From Cyanoderma ruficeps (taxonomy: Eukaryota; Chordata; Aves; Passeriformes; Timaliidae), in contig VZDJ01007755.1 of the NCBI GenBank assembly GCA_008694505.1, positions 11,120,596-11,184,595 of the forward strand: a DNA stretch of 64,000 bases. The letters are read 5' to 3'. Each line of letters starts with the position of its first letter. The stretch's first letter is position 1. This document shows, piece after piece, positions 36,841 through 50,437 of this stretch. The translations under genes and the position numbers were made by a program. Under the pieces are notes generated by a model. It ran no database searches. It had not been told where the DNA came from and was given only the letters and a program-made list of their open reading frames with translations.

Positions 36841-39800
36841 CCTTACAAAACACATACACACACAGAGCTTTGTTCAATTACGTTGAAACCTGTAGACTGA
36901 AAGACATGAAGGCAAATGTAAACCGGGGTTGTAAAAGCTTCTGCACCAGACACTCCTCTCCTAAGATTACAAACTTCTTAATTAGCCTGTAAGAATCTGA
37001 CCCAAGACCTATGCATTTTGGCTGTCACTGTTACATACACTAACACCTCCCAGTGCATAACATGAGTCTTCATCTTTCTTTTGAAAAGTATTTCAGATAA
37101 TTTATTTTTAGTTCTGTGAAGTTTACATAAGGATTGTCCTGCTCTCTGCAATGTTTTTATCTCCAAACATCACACAAGGATCTTTCTGCTTCTTCAAGAC
37201 CTTCCAAAACTCACGTTTTGCTATGGATAAAGAAAATCAGAGACAATGATGAAAAAATACTTCTCCATACTGGAAGATAAAATGTCCCCACCTATGTAAG
37301 GAGACCAAAGAATCCACACTGCAACCAGTTCCCAGGCTTTTCACTAACTTCAGACTTCAGCAAGGCATGCTACCTGACTTAAAAGTGTGCTAACCTCAGC
37401 ACGGCCTAATTGGGAATGGCTGCTTTGAAGACAAGGAGGGAAAGAAGGAAAAGCTACCTACACACTTCTTTGCATAAAAGCTTTGAGGAGTCAAGTTATA
37501 AATTGAGTTTTACTCAGTTAGGAAAGAGTTTTGAAAGGCCAGTGTGGGGAGAACCCATGCAGCTACCACATATCAGCAGCTGGCCATTCCAAAAAAACGG
37601 TTTTGGGCTAGCTCATCTAACTCCTCTCTCAAACAACTAAGAAGGAACAACACAATTTTATTTGCCTAAATGTTTTGCAAGTGTAAGAACATGTGTATGC
37701 ATGCATCACATGTGTTCTTTATCCCTTAAAAGACCAGGATGGAATAACCCCAACTAATACTATGGAAATACAAAGTAAGAGTTGGTAAATTAGAAGCCAG
37801 AGCAACTAAGAACTACCCACCAAACAGCAGCAGAGATAGATCATGAATTTAATACCAAGACATTTTGCCACTTGTCTTTAAATAGTACAGACATAAATCA
37901 GACTCCAGCTATTATACACAAAAGCACCTACCACAGAACTCTGATTCTTGCTACAGTTGTACTAAACCTCTCCTACCTGAGCACAAGTTACTGGTCTCCT
38001 CTCTATCTAGATAGCTCTATAATGTAATTTTAACTCCATAGTGGCAAGCATGTAGAAAAACAGCAAATACTTAGTTGGCATCTCAGTTTTAAGCAGACAG
38101 AGAACCATGTACTTTTTAAACGGTATCAGGACTTGTATATACTTAAATGATAAGAATTTCTTCCCTTTCCACTGCCCTTCTGACTTCAGCTACAGGCTCA
38201 TTTAGTGCAGCACATGTGATCTGTCCATCTGTCAAGTAAAGCAGTGCACCATTCTTGTTGGCTTCAATTTTAATACTAGAATCATATAATATTATAGGAT
38301 CATACAATCACAACAGCACAATAAAGGATTAGCGACTGTGAGTTAACATTGTTACACTGTATGGGTAACACATCGATTCCAAACAAATCAGAAGGTAAAA
38401 GTGAAGAGGTTTTGAAATGATAGAAGAAATAATTTCTACTCTAATGAACATGAGCAGTTAAGAATATATTTTTCAACAGATTGAAAGCAGGGTGGTAGAA
38501 CCAAGAGCTTCCGAAGCAGTACTCTGTTCACAGCATCCCACTCCAAAGATCAAAATCCATTACACTACTAATCGAGGTGACACTCAAAGACTTCAAATAA
38601 TGAGTGTTTAATGTGCAATCTGAATGACAGCTCAAGGAAGCAAATAATTATCACAGTCATTGAACAGAGATATAAAGGCATTGTTAACTAGAAATGTCAT
38701 GGCTATCAACTTTAATTTCATATTATTTCAGTATTTCAGAGTTACAGCATTTCAGGAATGAAAGTATAATACTAACTTGGCACGAGAATTTTCCTATAAA
38801 TGCAATGACTCATACATATGATGCTGACTTAAAGGACATAGATGCTGAAACATTTTCTGATAACGCTGCAATAAGTATCACATAGTGCAACAGGTTAGTA
38901 GTACCATATGATACAGTAAATTTAATCTGCAAATCTTCATTGAGAAAAAAAATGTACATACGACAGGAAATCATTTCAGAAAACACAACCAAAGATGACT
39001 ATGACCATCTCCACAAATCCTCAAATTGTGATGTTGTGGCAAGGAGTTATTTTAGATTTCTCAGAAGCAGACAGTCCCAGAGTTCAAAGCGCAACATACC
39101 TCCCAGAGATGGGAAATAATGCTCTCTCCCAAAACTGCAGTCGTGCAAACAACAAACACTGGAGGAATCTGTGGGCCAGAAAAGGTCAGGGCTGTTGGCA
39201 ATTTGCCTGATACCATTACAAAAGCGGAGCTTTCAGTACAGACTTTTCTCAGAATAGCACTGACTCTCTTAACTACACACACACACATATTTAAACCCAA
39301 AACTGCTGATCACCAACCACTTAGATGGATGTGGAAACTAAAGAACCAGCTGCCACCACCACACACTTCCATGCTTTTGGTTTACACCGCTCCTCATTGT
39401 GGCAAATTCTGCCAAAACTTAAGAGAAACAAAGTCATCTCAACCTGCTGTACTTCACCACAATGTTTTAACAATTGTATGCAGGAATATTCTATCTTTAA
39501 AAAGTGAAAGAGATGAAGAGAATTGGGTTAAGTCCTGTGAAGCTGGCTTTAAGGAGCTCCAAATGCTACATCATTTCCCAAAGCCATTCTGTGAAGAACT
39601 CTCACTCCCATATTAACCCAATTTCCATTATGCTGGAAGATCTGCCAGAAACACCCTCTTCCGTATCTTCATGACAAATACACAGCTCTACTGTTTGACC
39701 TGCTCTTATCCTAATCGAAACTGCTCTTATTTCTATGACAATTGGAAAAATACAGAAAATTCTTCACGTGCTATTTTCAAGTCAAGTCAGGAAGAGATGT

Positions 39801-40093
39801 GTTTACCTCTACCAGGTTTCTTTTTTTTCTTGGTAACTTTTAATAGAAATTGCAGAGGGAAATCAAACTCCTCCCCTTTCCGTCATTCCCACATGCTTAA
39901 AAATAATAATAAGATATAATAATAATAATAGTAATATTAAAATTGAAACAGCCAATATTTTAAATCAGCATACCTACACATCTCTAACAATCAGCAGGGA
40001 GCAGAGTGGGAACAAGCACAAACCAGCTTAGGAAAGCCTTCAGAGTATGACTGCACAGCCATTCCTTCAGTACTTCTAGTTTAACAAATATAC

Positions 40094-40118
40094 AGTTTGG
40101 GGTTTTCTACCCCAAACT
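40094..40118. other. Perfect 10-bp hairpin below UBE2V2
   Basis: AGTTTGGGGT, loop TTTCT, then ACCCCAAACT. The arms are perfect. It lies about 0.7 kb beyond the most distal listed poly(A) hexamer. Confidence 0.9.
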
Positions 40119-40825
40119 ACACAGTTTATAAATTATAGATTATAAAACCATGTTTACATTTAATCCATACTGCTTATATTAAAAGCAGAAGGTTGGGATG
40201 CTGCTGTTAAGAAATGGTGAAAAGTCATAAATTAGCATAGAAAACAAATCTTATCAAGCAACCCAAAACATTGGTTATGTGTGCATTACCTCAACATCTT
40301 CCATTAAGTTATCCATTTATACAGTTTGTCACTTATATAAATATTTTTTAAAATATTTATCACTATTTTAAAATGGTAAAGACTAAAAAACTATAGAACT
40401 GCTTGAATATGGAAATGCTACTTGACAGTTGGCTTATGTGTATTTCAAAGAACAGAACTGACTGTACATAAACTTACAGCTCTTTACAAATTGAGCTGAA
40501 AGTATACATCCATTTAGTAGAAAAAAAAAAAACACCAAGATTATAAACCACTATGACCACTATGATAGTAACACTATGGTAATGTAAGAAGTTATTTTGT
40601 GTGGAGTTTTTTAAAGCATCAAGTATGTTATTTTTATACTTCCAGCATTACATCCTTCATACTTTAGCCCATGGTCAGTTGAGTCTTCAATAGAAAATGT
40701 ACAGCACATTGATTCAGGGAATAAGGCAATCAGCAGAACAAGAAACAGAAACAAACATCTCCCACAATTGTTTGAACAGAGAGAGTTAAAACAGATGGAT
40801 TAACAAGTTTTGAAGCTTTTTAAAA

Positions 40826-43800
40826 TTTATTATCATTATTATTAAATAAAGACTACAGACAGTCATGTCCCTCCAACACCTCCCCACCTCATAAATCTTT
40901 CAAGCTTCACAAAAGAGTTCTGAACGCATTATTTAGTAACATTGACGAGAAACGTATTTTGTCCTACTGCTTCAGATATATCTGGAATTTTACTCACATA
41001 AAAGACCAACAGGAGTTTTAAGTCATCTTTCTTTGGTACAGTAATACATGTTCAGACTTACTTAGTACCAGCTTGCTCCTCCTCTAGCAGCTGAAATTAG
41101 CCACACCAGGGCAATCTGGTTGAGTTTTCATAAACTAGACGCCAGAATTAAAGCAAGTAGTAGTCAGACATCCTGCCTCTGCCACAGGACAACTATCTGG
41201 TGGTGTACTAAGTGTGCCTTCTGCATCAAAAGAGAGCATAAGAGAAGTGTAACAAATATTCTGAGGCCTTGAGTTATTGTCTCAAAAACTACTAAATAGC
41301 TACAAACTCACCATGTAAGTAATCATGAAAAATGCAAACACTTGTCTAAATTATACAGTTGTTACCATTTTAGATGATCAACTGCCATAACATGCACTAG
41401 AATTTTCTTTAGGTATCCCCTATACAGTAACAAACATTTAGGAGGAATGTGCATTATGCATTTATTTGATAATTGTTGAGGGATGCACTGCTGACTCTGT
41501 CTTGCTTGGTGAAAAGTATTCTCAGCTTGCGTTCAGGAAGAGGAGAGCAATCAAGGCCATTGGTAACTTCACACCTTCCAATGTTTTCTGTACTTTATTA
41601 TCTATGAGTAAGGCACATCATTTGTAATGTGGCTATTTCCATAGGCTTGCTCATTGTATCTTAAGGTTTAACGAAGTATGAATCATACCATCTTTGGCTT
41701 TTTTTCTTTGCTTTATAGAAAATATATCTCTGCCTCGAACAACTGAAACACAAACACAAGAACTTCGGCAATGCTTCAGAGCACAAATCCAGTTTAAATC
41801 CCAGCCAATGACCACCAACACAGAATTATGTTTTTAGAGCTTTTCTGCTTTACCCCTCATTCAATTGCTCTGCTTTGCAAGATGTTCAAATATGGGCTTG
41901 AAAAGAAAAAAAAATAAAAATACACATCTAGTAACAATGGCAAATTCAAATCTTGAACGCCAGAAGAATATAACACAAATTACATACTTGTGACAGGTAA
42001 ATTAAAATTCTGTTATCTAAGTGGGGTACCTAAGGAAACCACAAGAATATGAGAAAGCAGACTTGAAGTAAACACTGATCAGACATAGACACTTCTAAAA
42101 TATAACTTTTCTGGACCAGAGTAAACGCAGTGCTTCAAAATCTTCTTCAAGTAATAGAAGAGTTTTGAGGAGGCTCTGAACTTCATGCAGTAGTTGAAGA
42201 CATTTTAAAATTTCATAATTAATTACACTTCAGACTTGTCCCAGTGTGAGCAAAATGGAAAACCAACACACCTAAGTCACTGCAGGAATATTTTTTATAG
42301 TCATCCATGTATTGCATACTCCAGGATCAGAAATCAGTTCAACACCCTCAAGAACCGATTTTTCCTTCTGCAAAATGTATCTGATTAGAGCTGGATATGC
42401 AGATTCTCACCAATACAAATGGACAGACTATTACAGGATCACCTTGCACCACACACAACCATGCGAACAGGCTCTTCTTGATGCTCCGTGAATAAGCCAG
42501 TCTCTTAAATTATGTTACCAACCAAATAACAGTCTACAAGCATTCTCTAATTAGTTTATGTTGCAATCTTCCCAAAAATTCACATTTCAGAACTGTACAG
42601 TTCCATTATTTTAATTGATTAAATATAGATTAGCAGTGTTAGTGTAAGAAATAAGATTTAATGGCATCAAAATCATTCAAAGTAAAACAAGGGGGAAAAA
42701 ATGCTGCAATGCACTTCAGCCAGACTATCACAAATGATATGTTATATAAATACAGACACGAGGTAGCTGGCAGCTATAAATCCACCAATTCTAGAAGTGC
42801 CCAATTTGTCTAAAAAGCATAAACTGACAAATATCAATCAAACCTTTCCATTAAAAAAAAAGAATACCTAGTTTATTGCTTTTCATTGTTTACATCAGAA
42901 ACAGGCAAAGGCTTACCAAAGAACGTTACCTAGCTGCTGATGGCTTTTGATTATATCCACTTTTTCAAAAGAACCACTAAATAAAACTTTGAATGCAAAC
43001 AGCTGACTCACTCCCAATGTTACATATTCTCACGAAAATGAACAAAGGTTTGCATTCTCCAAGGTGAGGGACAGGGAAAGAAGGCATAATATCCAAAAGA
43101 ACAGCATTAGCTACTTGCTTATGAGAAATCAGTAACAGAAATAAAACCAGTGTTCCCACAAGACAGAATACACTGAAAAAACAGACTAAGGACTGCAGGA
43201 AAGGCAGAAAGCTTCTAGCTACAAACACAGTGGCACCACAGCAAATGATTCATGTTAAGCAGATGGAAATACATGATCAGTAGCACAGGTGTGATTTTTA
43301 GTAAAGCTTCCTGAAGTTTCTTTTTTGGGTTTCAGAAAAGGCAAAAGCAGAACAGACAAGAAAAAAAGGCAACATAAAAGAGGAAAAGATGCAAGAAAGC
43401 AAGACAAAGGACTGAGAAGTAGGACAGACTTTAGCAATGTGATTTGAAAACTGCTTACAGGTCTAGTAAGCAAAGTGAAAGTTATGCTTATTTCTCAAAA
43501 GAATCTGGAGGGGAACTAAAGGGAAGATGTTTAGGCAAGGGGGGTTTGTTTGTTTTTATTTTGGGGTTGGTTTGGTGTCTGGGTTTTTGTTTTTTTTAAT
43601 ATATATATATACACACACACACACAGTGCAAGTTTGTCGAAAGAAGTGATACTACAGATGACAGAACTTACTCCCCTGCAACATATGGAATATCCTGACC
43701 TCTCAAGTAAACTAAGCATACAAAAGTGATAAGAACAAAAGGTGCATGTAACACCAGCAGCAATATTATGTTTGGCTTTCCACTACTTCTGCCAGTTACT

Positions 43801-44559
43801 GTACATATATTACATGACTATTATAGAAATGGCACAGCCTCAGACACTTTCCACATTTTATTTACATTTTAAGACTAACTTTAATCTCAATCACATATCC
43901 ATACATTTCCTTTGTTTCACTAAAACTTAAATGCATGGTTTATTAGAACAAAACTGTAAACAAATATTTGCCATGTCCAATACATGTAACACAGGAGCTG
44001 CTTAACAGAAATTAATCCCCCCATTTTATAAATACAGGTATCAAAACAATCCTGAACATACTTTGTGACACTACTAGTAGTCGGCACCCACACCCTTGCA
44101 AAATTAAACAAGATGAGCAATGGTATTCACTGTACCTGCTACCTTAAAACAAATTTAACTGCAGCTCTTTTACTAAGCAAGATGGATAAAGCATGCCATT
44201 TATATTTTGCCTCTCCAGAGATTATTTTCAGTAACATATATTATTCCACAGCAATCTGACACTTTCTGTCATGCTTTCATCTTGTAAAACCTGAATTCCA
44301 ATTATAGGCTATTTCAGGCTTATGCTTAAATGACAGTGCCTCAATAAGAGAAAAAAAATAATTGTGCTGCCTTTTTCTCCCATAGTGCCTGAAAACATAT
44401 TGGGCATACATATATTATATATATTCTTACAAATGTCCAGGTCATGTATACCAGCTGAAATTCTTTAATGTGTGGGTGTTTGCATTGTGAGATTTAATCA
44501 AGACATTACATGAGTAGAAGGTTGTTGTTTTAAGACAGAAGTTTGAGAATCAGCTAAAA
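40826..44559 (-). other. UBE2V2: Probable 3' UTR of UBE2V2 (far end uncertain)
   Basis: This AT-rich stretch follows the UBE2V2 stop codon. It has only short, unconvincing ORFs and no recognisable transposon. Minus-strand AATAAA hexamers (TTTATT on the plus strand) occur at 43939-43944, 43857-43862, 41594-41599, 41461-41466 and 40826-40831. Any of these could be the poly(A) site, giving a 3' UTR of about 0.6 to 3.7 kb. Which is used cannot be decided from sequence alone. The interval drawn runs to the most distal hexamer listed. It also contains a T-run, (TA)n and (CA)n block at about 43590-43625. Confidence 0.45.
43588..43625. repeat. T-run, (TA)n and (CA)n compound microsatellite
   Basis: A T run passes into (AT)n and then (AC)n within about 40 bp, inside the probable UBE2V2 3' UTR. 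It would read (TG)n(TA)n in the transcript. Confidence 0.95.
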
Positions 44560-44706
44560 TTAATTATTGTAAGTTTGTCCCTCTGGAGGTTGTGGAAGCT
44601 TCATATTTTCTTTGGACATCATTAGACGTCTTAGCTCTTGAAGTACAACTTTAATGCTATATGAATTTTGCCATTTTGCTAACACTGGTATGCTCCGTGC
44701 ATCCAC
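44560..44706 (-). CDS. UBE2V2: UBE2V2 (MMS2) terminal coding exon 4, residues 98-145 and stop
   Basis: This is the last coding exon. It follows a pyrimidine-rich TTTTTCCAG acceptor and carries 48 codons plus TAA (147 bp, phase 0 start). It begins [20 protein letters not shown], continues through [20 protein letters not shown], and ends [18 protein letters not shown] and the QTYNN end identify UBE2V2 rather than UBE2V1. With exons 2 and 3 and seven expected residues from exon 1, the total is 145 residues, the usual length. There are no frameshifts or premature stops, so the gene appears functional. The 3' UTR continues to lower coordinates on the minus strand. Confidence 0.97.
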
Positions 44707-47700
44707 CTGGAAAAAGAAGAGAGAAATCTAATTTATGATGGAACACAAAATCTCTACATAAGTAACTGTTATCGACCTAATTGCTCTCAGAAACGGTCTA
44801 AGCATTCCCTGACATCTTCTCTGTGGCATAAAGTCCCTGTGTTTCTGAAATATTTTAAGGAAAGCAACCATATACTTACACACAGACACAGATTCTGCAA
44901 TAAAATCCATGCAGGTGGACCCTTCCATCTGTGCTGCTACTTATATTAATGAGAAGGAAAGGAGGAGGGGAGGAGGACATCAGCAAACTGTTCACTACAA
45001 AACTGGAGCTGCTATCTCGCAAAATTTATAGGGTTTTTTTTTTCAAATTACCCCCGAAAAAGGAACAAGAAATCACCTTCACTATGCTAATATATGCATC
45101 TGGGTGTTCCTCAGTTCTTTAAAAGAACCTGCCACACAAGAGTCCATAGAATACCTTTCTAAAGGACCATTTCCCTTATTATTTTTTTGCTACAAGTATT
45201 GTTAGTGATTTCTTTCACAGCGCTATTACACGGTGCTTCTGATACATCTAGAGCCACTACATGTACTAAGAAATGTCTTGAAATCCTGGAATAACTGATT
45301 TGTAATGCTTGGACATTTCTTAGCCCTTTGCATCATTCTCACAGTAAGTCATCTTATGGAGCTGTGAAGATTACTGTACATCACTTACCAATTGGAATAT
45401 GAACTGAAAGGAAAGGACATGGGACTTCTCCTATGCGTTTATAAAACCTGTGGGACAATTTACACAATTATATTATAACAGGGAGGTTTCCATAGGAAAG
45501 TCAGCAATTGAAAGTCATCCTGGGAATTGTTCTGGCAGCAGGTTAAGTCCCAGCCCCTGCGTGGGGGAACCTAAGAACACAGAGGGGCCTACAGCTGTGC
45601 AACTGCAAAGCAGGCCCTGGGGCAGGAACAGGGCTATTGCATGCTACTGGATTCCTTTGGTAGAGTTGCAGCCCAGATAGCTACAAGAGTGCTGGAAACC
45701 ACTGTTTTATGATTTAGGCAACATAAAACATCAAGAAGTTTCTTATCCCATCTTAATTAGGGCAAGCTGAAAGAAAAAAAGACCTGGAATCAGAAATAAG
45801 AATGTTAACACAGATGTTTTATTTCTAGATTATTTGAAGTGAGGATCTCTATTTTCAGAAAACTAGATGAGATTAAACCTTTCTGTAGGAGGAAGCTGAG
45901 GCTAAGGTTTAACAAGATGCTGGCTTGGGCAGCAATACTATCCTAAGAAACTTCTGTTCTTTCTCTTGTTCCTTTAACACTGCTACTGCCTATCAGCTCA
46001 GGTAAACCATGTACAGGGAAATATTTCCTGAACTGAACTGACAGAACCCACCCAGTTTAAAACACCACCTTGAAAAGAAACAGGATCCTCCCTAGGCAGG
46101 ATCCTTGACCTTATTTACAGCTCAGCACTCAAAAGCATTTCTTTTCACACAGTGTTCTGCTCAGAGTTGGGAACCCCAAAAAGTCAGTAGAGCTGCCAAC
46201 AATGGTGTATCATCAAGCTACAGTACGAATGGCAGTCAGATTACTTAATAATTAGTGCAAACATTTGATAAAAAAAGAGAAACAGCATCAAAAGAAAACC
46301 TCTATTATGCAGCGACATTATGCCAGTTTAAAATACACAAGTGTATGAGCTAATATAGAAAGGTTTTGAAAGTTATCACTGGTGAAATCATCACTGTAAT
46401 TCCTGTACTATTACTACTTTTTTAAAAGGGGATTTGGGTGAACGTGGTAGATAGGAGGCAAAATGGCTGGAAAGGAAGTGGCTCTGGGACTACAGAAATG
46501 AACATCTATCTTCAGTCTTGAAGACTTCACACCATCTTCCTTCTCCTTGCATCTCCTTGACTTTGCCTTTGTCGGCTCCCTCAGGTCTGGGCATTTGCCT
46601 CAATTACCGCACACAGCAGCCAGTCACCTCTGCTGTTCAAATACAGTTCTACAAAGACTGGAATATGAGAGCTGATCACTTAAGAGTAAGCTCCTCCTGC
46701 TTTTCTTTTTTGCTGGGAATTTGCAACAAAAAACTCACAGACTGCAAATTCTGCTTCAATATTGCTATGAATGTTTTCTGACTAAAGACTACTGCAACGT
46801 GACATTTTTGTTGCTTGTTTATCTCAAGTCTCTTTTCTGCAAGTCACCAACTTCTTTCATAACATCTTGCAGTAAAGATTTTGGCTCTGTTTTCTGTCTT
46901 GCAGAACTGATTTCCAAGTTAGTGCATAATAAACTCACTGTATGAACAATGATAAGACGTTTAAAGACATTTAAGAGAGTGACACAATATAATATACAAC
47001 GTAATATTTGAACATAGTTTGCTATGTTCAAATCACACAAAAGCATTAGGTAATATTCAAATGCACACCCTGGAACACAGAGGGAGACACTTCAAGGTCA
47101 CATAAAAGCCAATAAAACTGCAATCTGAAGACTATTTTATTTAGACTATTTTATTGGGAGGGTACACCACTGTGGAATCTTCAAAAGTAGCAAGAGAAGA
47201 AATATATAAAATGCATTATTTTTTTATAAACAGTTGAAAATAAAACCAATTATTTTACACAATGATGCAAAGTATTCAGTTTATGATGTCCCAAGTAACT
47301 TCCAACAAGTAGCAAATGTCTACAGCAAACATACTCAAAGCAGTAACTGGACAGCTTACAGACTTACAGCTGAGAGTCCCAAGTGATTTAAAAAGAAACA
47401 AGTATTTCCAGCTGTAAACAGTATATAAATGAACGTTAGTGATTGCAAATCCTGCAAGATAGACTGCCGAGGAGTGCTATCACAGATGCAAAAATCAGAT
47501 AACCTCAAAAGAAAATGGGAAAACAAACAGCACATTAGAATGCAACCGGTGTTTTATCAATATGGGATACGTAAGTCTCCAAGAGAAAAGGCCCTGTAGC
47601 ATTAGGAATGATAATCCACAGTTTTACAACAGTGATGCCATTAGCACTTAAAAGCATTTTGTCCAGCTCTATACATGTACTTGGACTAGTTTTTCTGACC

Positions 47701-50311
47701 TCAGTAATCTAATTCTGTATAAAAATACAGCAGATCCATAGGTAAATTAAAAAGAAAACACCCACAGAAAACTAACTTGCAGATAAGAAAAGAAAGATAT
47801 TTTAACAGGGTGCCTCAGAGCACCTAAGTCTTCTGAGATAAAATATTCCTGAACTAGTTCTCTCCTTTCCTGCATTAAACTTACTAAAAAGTGATTCCTG
47901 AAGATATGCTGCTGCCAGAAAAGTTACTTACAAACTCCTCTCTCACAGAATAATCAAACAAAAATCAATGAAGTTGTACGTGTCAGTACCGATAAATTCA
48001 TTACACACATGCCCTTCTCATGCGAAGTGTAAAAGAATTTTTAAGTCAAGAAAGTTGAGAACCACTGCCCACGGGGCAGTAGGAGAACGGTTTCCTCAGA
48101 TCCCTAGTAATTGCACTTATCCACCTTTCCCTTCCACCACTCACACTCTAACTCAACAGAAATTATTACCCTCTAAAACTCCCAATGTGGGCCCTACACT
48201 TCCACAGACGTTAACTGGCACACAAGCCTACCTTAACAATATTACAAATGTTTTGAGCATAATCTACTATGGTAGAACAATTTCAGCTGCTGTTTGTCTC
48301 TTTTCAGCAAGTCACAACTTCTTCCTGACATCTATAAGCAATGTGACCAAAAGCTGGCCACACGTCAAAACCCAGGGTGCCTGCAGAAGCGCAGAGTGCA
48401 GATGAAACCCTGCCATTAATTCAAAGAATGCAGCAAACCACTTGTGATCTATTAAATGAAAGGTGACCAGAAAGTAGGAGAATAGCTTGGAAGAAACATG
48501 AAGGATCTATCAGGAAGCAGCAATATTAACTGCTCCAGGATGCTGAACATGCCCCCACTGTTTATTTCACAGTTTCTCTAATGACCACAAAGACAAAATA
48601 TAAAATGTGAGACACTGGGACAATGGGCACATTAAAAATTACATAATAAATATGTTTTAAATTCATTACTTATGAAAATTCTTTTCATTAAAAATACTAT
48701 TTATTCCTATTTAAATCCATTGAAAAAAGAAGTTATGTATTTCCATAGCAAATCCTTCATAAGATACACAAGTTTATCTAATGATGGTTTGATGTAAGGT
48801 TATTAACTTATTAAAATCAATTTTTCCTGTAGCAATGACTCAGTTTGAACAGTGCTTTTGAAACAACCAGGCAGATTTCCTGTCACAGTAGTCACCCTGT
48901 TCCTCAGCAAGCTGATCACCTTTTCCAAACAAAAACTCAAACTTACTGGCTTCAGTAAACACGAGCCTTCAGGCTCTGCTAGTCTAAGGTCCTGCTTCTG
49001 AAAACCAACACCTGTACCATGAGGTATGCAGAGATGAAGCCATGAGAGTATACTTCTTCACTGAATCACAATAAATACATGTTCCTAAGGTACTAGGAAG
49101 AGGTATGAAAATCATCTTCCAAATACACTATAAGCAGTGCTTTTGCTTCTGACAACTTCTCAGCAAACACGCACCCTTAGACAACAAGTCACAGTTGTGA
49201 TTAAGGGCATGAGCCAATTTGCAGGTAGCAATTTTAACAGGATCTTCAGGTAGAGTAAGATTGTTAGCTACATAAAAGTATTTTCAGAGTAATTTTAGAT
49301 TATTTCTGAAGCATTAGTGCACTAGCTTTGGATGACCAACCACAACACTACTCTACAACCTGCAACAGCTGCAAAGATCCCCTGAGAACCTCTTCCCCTG
49401 CTACAGTCATTGAGACACTTGAGCTTCACAGTTCAGTACTGTTAATCACAGAAATGCAAGTCCATGTTTCTTTGAAATCTTACAAATTATTTAAAATCCA
49501 AAGATACTAACACACCTTTAGGTATTACCTTAACCCAATTACTCTGCATTCACTAAAGACAAATCTACGCAAATGTGACTGTGGTTGCTGCTGATAGACG
49601 CACACACCACTGAAAATGCACAGCCAGTTCCCACCTCCTCTCTCTGAGCACAGGGGCACCTCCCTTGTTCACAGTATTTAAGGACCTGGCGAGTAACAGA
49701 GTAACAAACTTGCTTGAGCTGCTGCCACAGCTTATGTCTGTGAACTCATCCCACCCTAACTGCAGGACCAGGGAAAGCAAGTGATTACCAGCCATATCAA
49801 AAGGTCTTAAGACCAAAGTTCAGAATCACCTAGGATTTGATTAAATCCAGTATAAAGGAAACAAGAGTATAAATGCACCAGTTCATTACAGCTGAGTTAA
49901 TATATCCAGAGTGAGTCTCATCGGAATAACCTCCATTTTTAATTAGTGGAAAAGATCAGTAAAATTCCTACTACAATATGAAACTAATCCCCTTTTGTAA
50001 GAGTATTATGAGGGAAATACCTACACACAGCTTAAACACTTATTGTTTTCCTGTTCAAAACTAAACCTCCATCTTCATTTAAAAGAAACAACTGTCTCAA
50101 TATTATAAATAATGCTCGTCTCATTAGTAAGCCACAAAAAGCCACAAAGATTTGAAGTAGGAGGCCACCAAAATTCAATTTAAATCTGTGTTTATATTAT
50201 AAAGATTAAATACAAAAGCTTTGTCCAACATGCATATACCTCACCTGATTTTCACAGAAATATTTTTTAGTATAAATTAACAACATGATTGATCTTACCA
50301 TTTCAACTTAC
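44707..50311 (-). other. UBE2V2: UBE2V2 intron 3
   Basis: This 5.6-kb intron is bounded by a GTAAGT donor next to exon 3 and a TTTTTCCAG acceptor next to exon 4. I see no coding sequence or clear transposon in it. The notable structure is a perfect 12-bp inverted repeat with a 4-nt loop at 47006-47033. Confidence 0.9.
47006..47033. other. Perfect 12-bp hairpin in UBE2V2 intron 3
   Basis: ATTTGAACATAG, loop TTTG, then CTATGTTCAAAT: perfect arms with no mismatch. The stem is shorter than a microRNA precursor. Confidence 0.9.
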
Positions 50312-50437
50312 CATTCCATTGGAATTATTTATTCCATTCATATTAATTTTAGTTACAAATCTAACTGTAGGAGGTGCTTCTGGGTATTTAGGTCCACACT
50401 CTACTTTCAGACTGTATATTCTGTTTTCATAGTTTGT
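50312..50437 (-). CDS. UBE2V2: UBE2V2 (MMS2) coding exon 3, residues 56-97
   Basis: This exon encodes the central sheet of the UEV domain. The 126-bp exon (42 codons, phase 0 at both ends) lies between a TTTCTAG acceptor and an ATG|GTAAGT donor. It begins [20 protein letters not shown] and ends [11 protein letters not shown]. The residues TNYENR, KVECG, PPTVRF and GINNSNGM are those of UBE2V2; UBE2V1 differs at several of these positions. The single Cys falls at residue 69, which has been reported in human UBE2V2 as an electrophile-sensing cysteine (known from literature, not shown here). No HPN catalytic motif is present, as expected for a UEV. It joins exon 2 across a 3.3-kb intron and exon 4 across a 5.6-kb intron. 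Confidence 0.97.

Larger units (their letters stand above)
34869..40093. other. Intergenic stretch between the CLC-like relic and UBE2V2
   Basis: No exon is recognised apart from the possible LTR block at 36240-36840. The missing N-terminal exon or exons of the CLC-like relic would be expected here or between 33.1 and 34.5 kb, but I could not identify them. Confidence 0.5.

Noticed and set aside
38275..38310. AGAATCATATAATATTATAG-like string as another CR1 end
   Set aside because: Too short and too degenerate; no adjoining CR1 sequence.
39119..39616. 165-codon plus-strand open frame
   Set aside because: No recognisable domain, no matching exons around it, and ordinary for chance in 64 kb.
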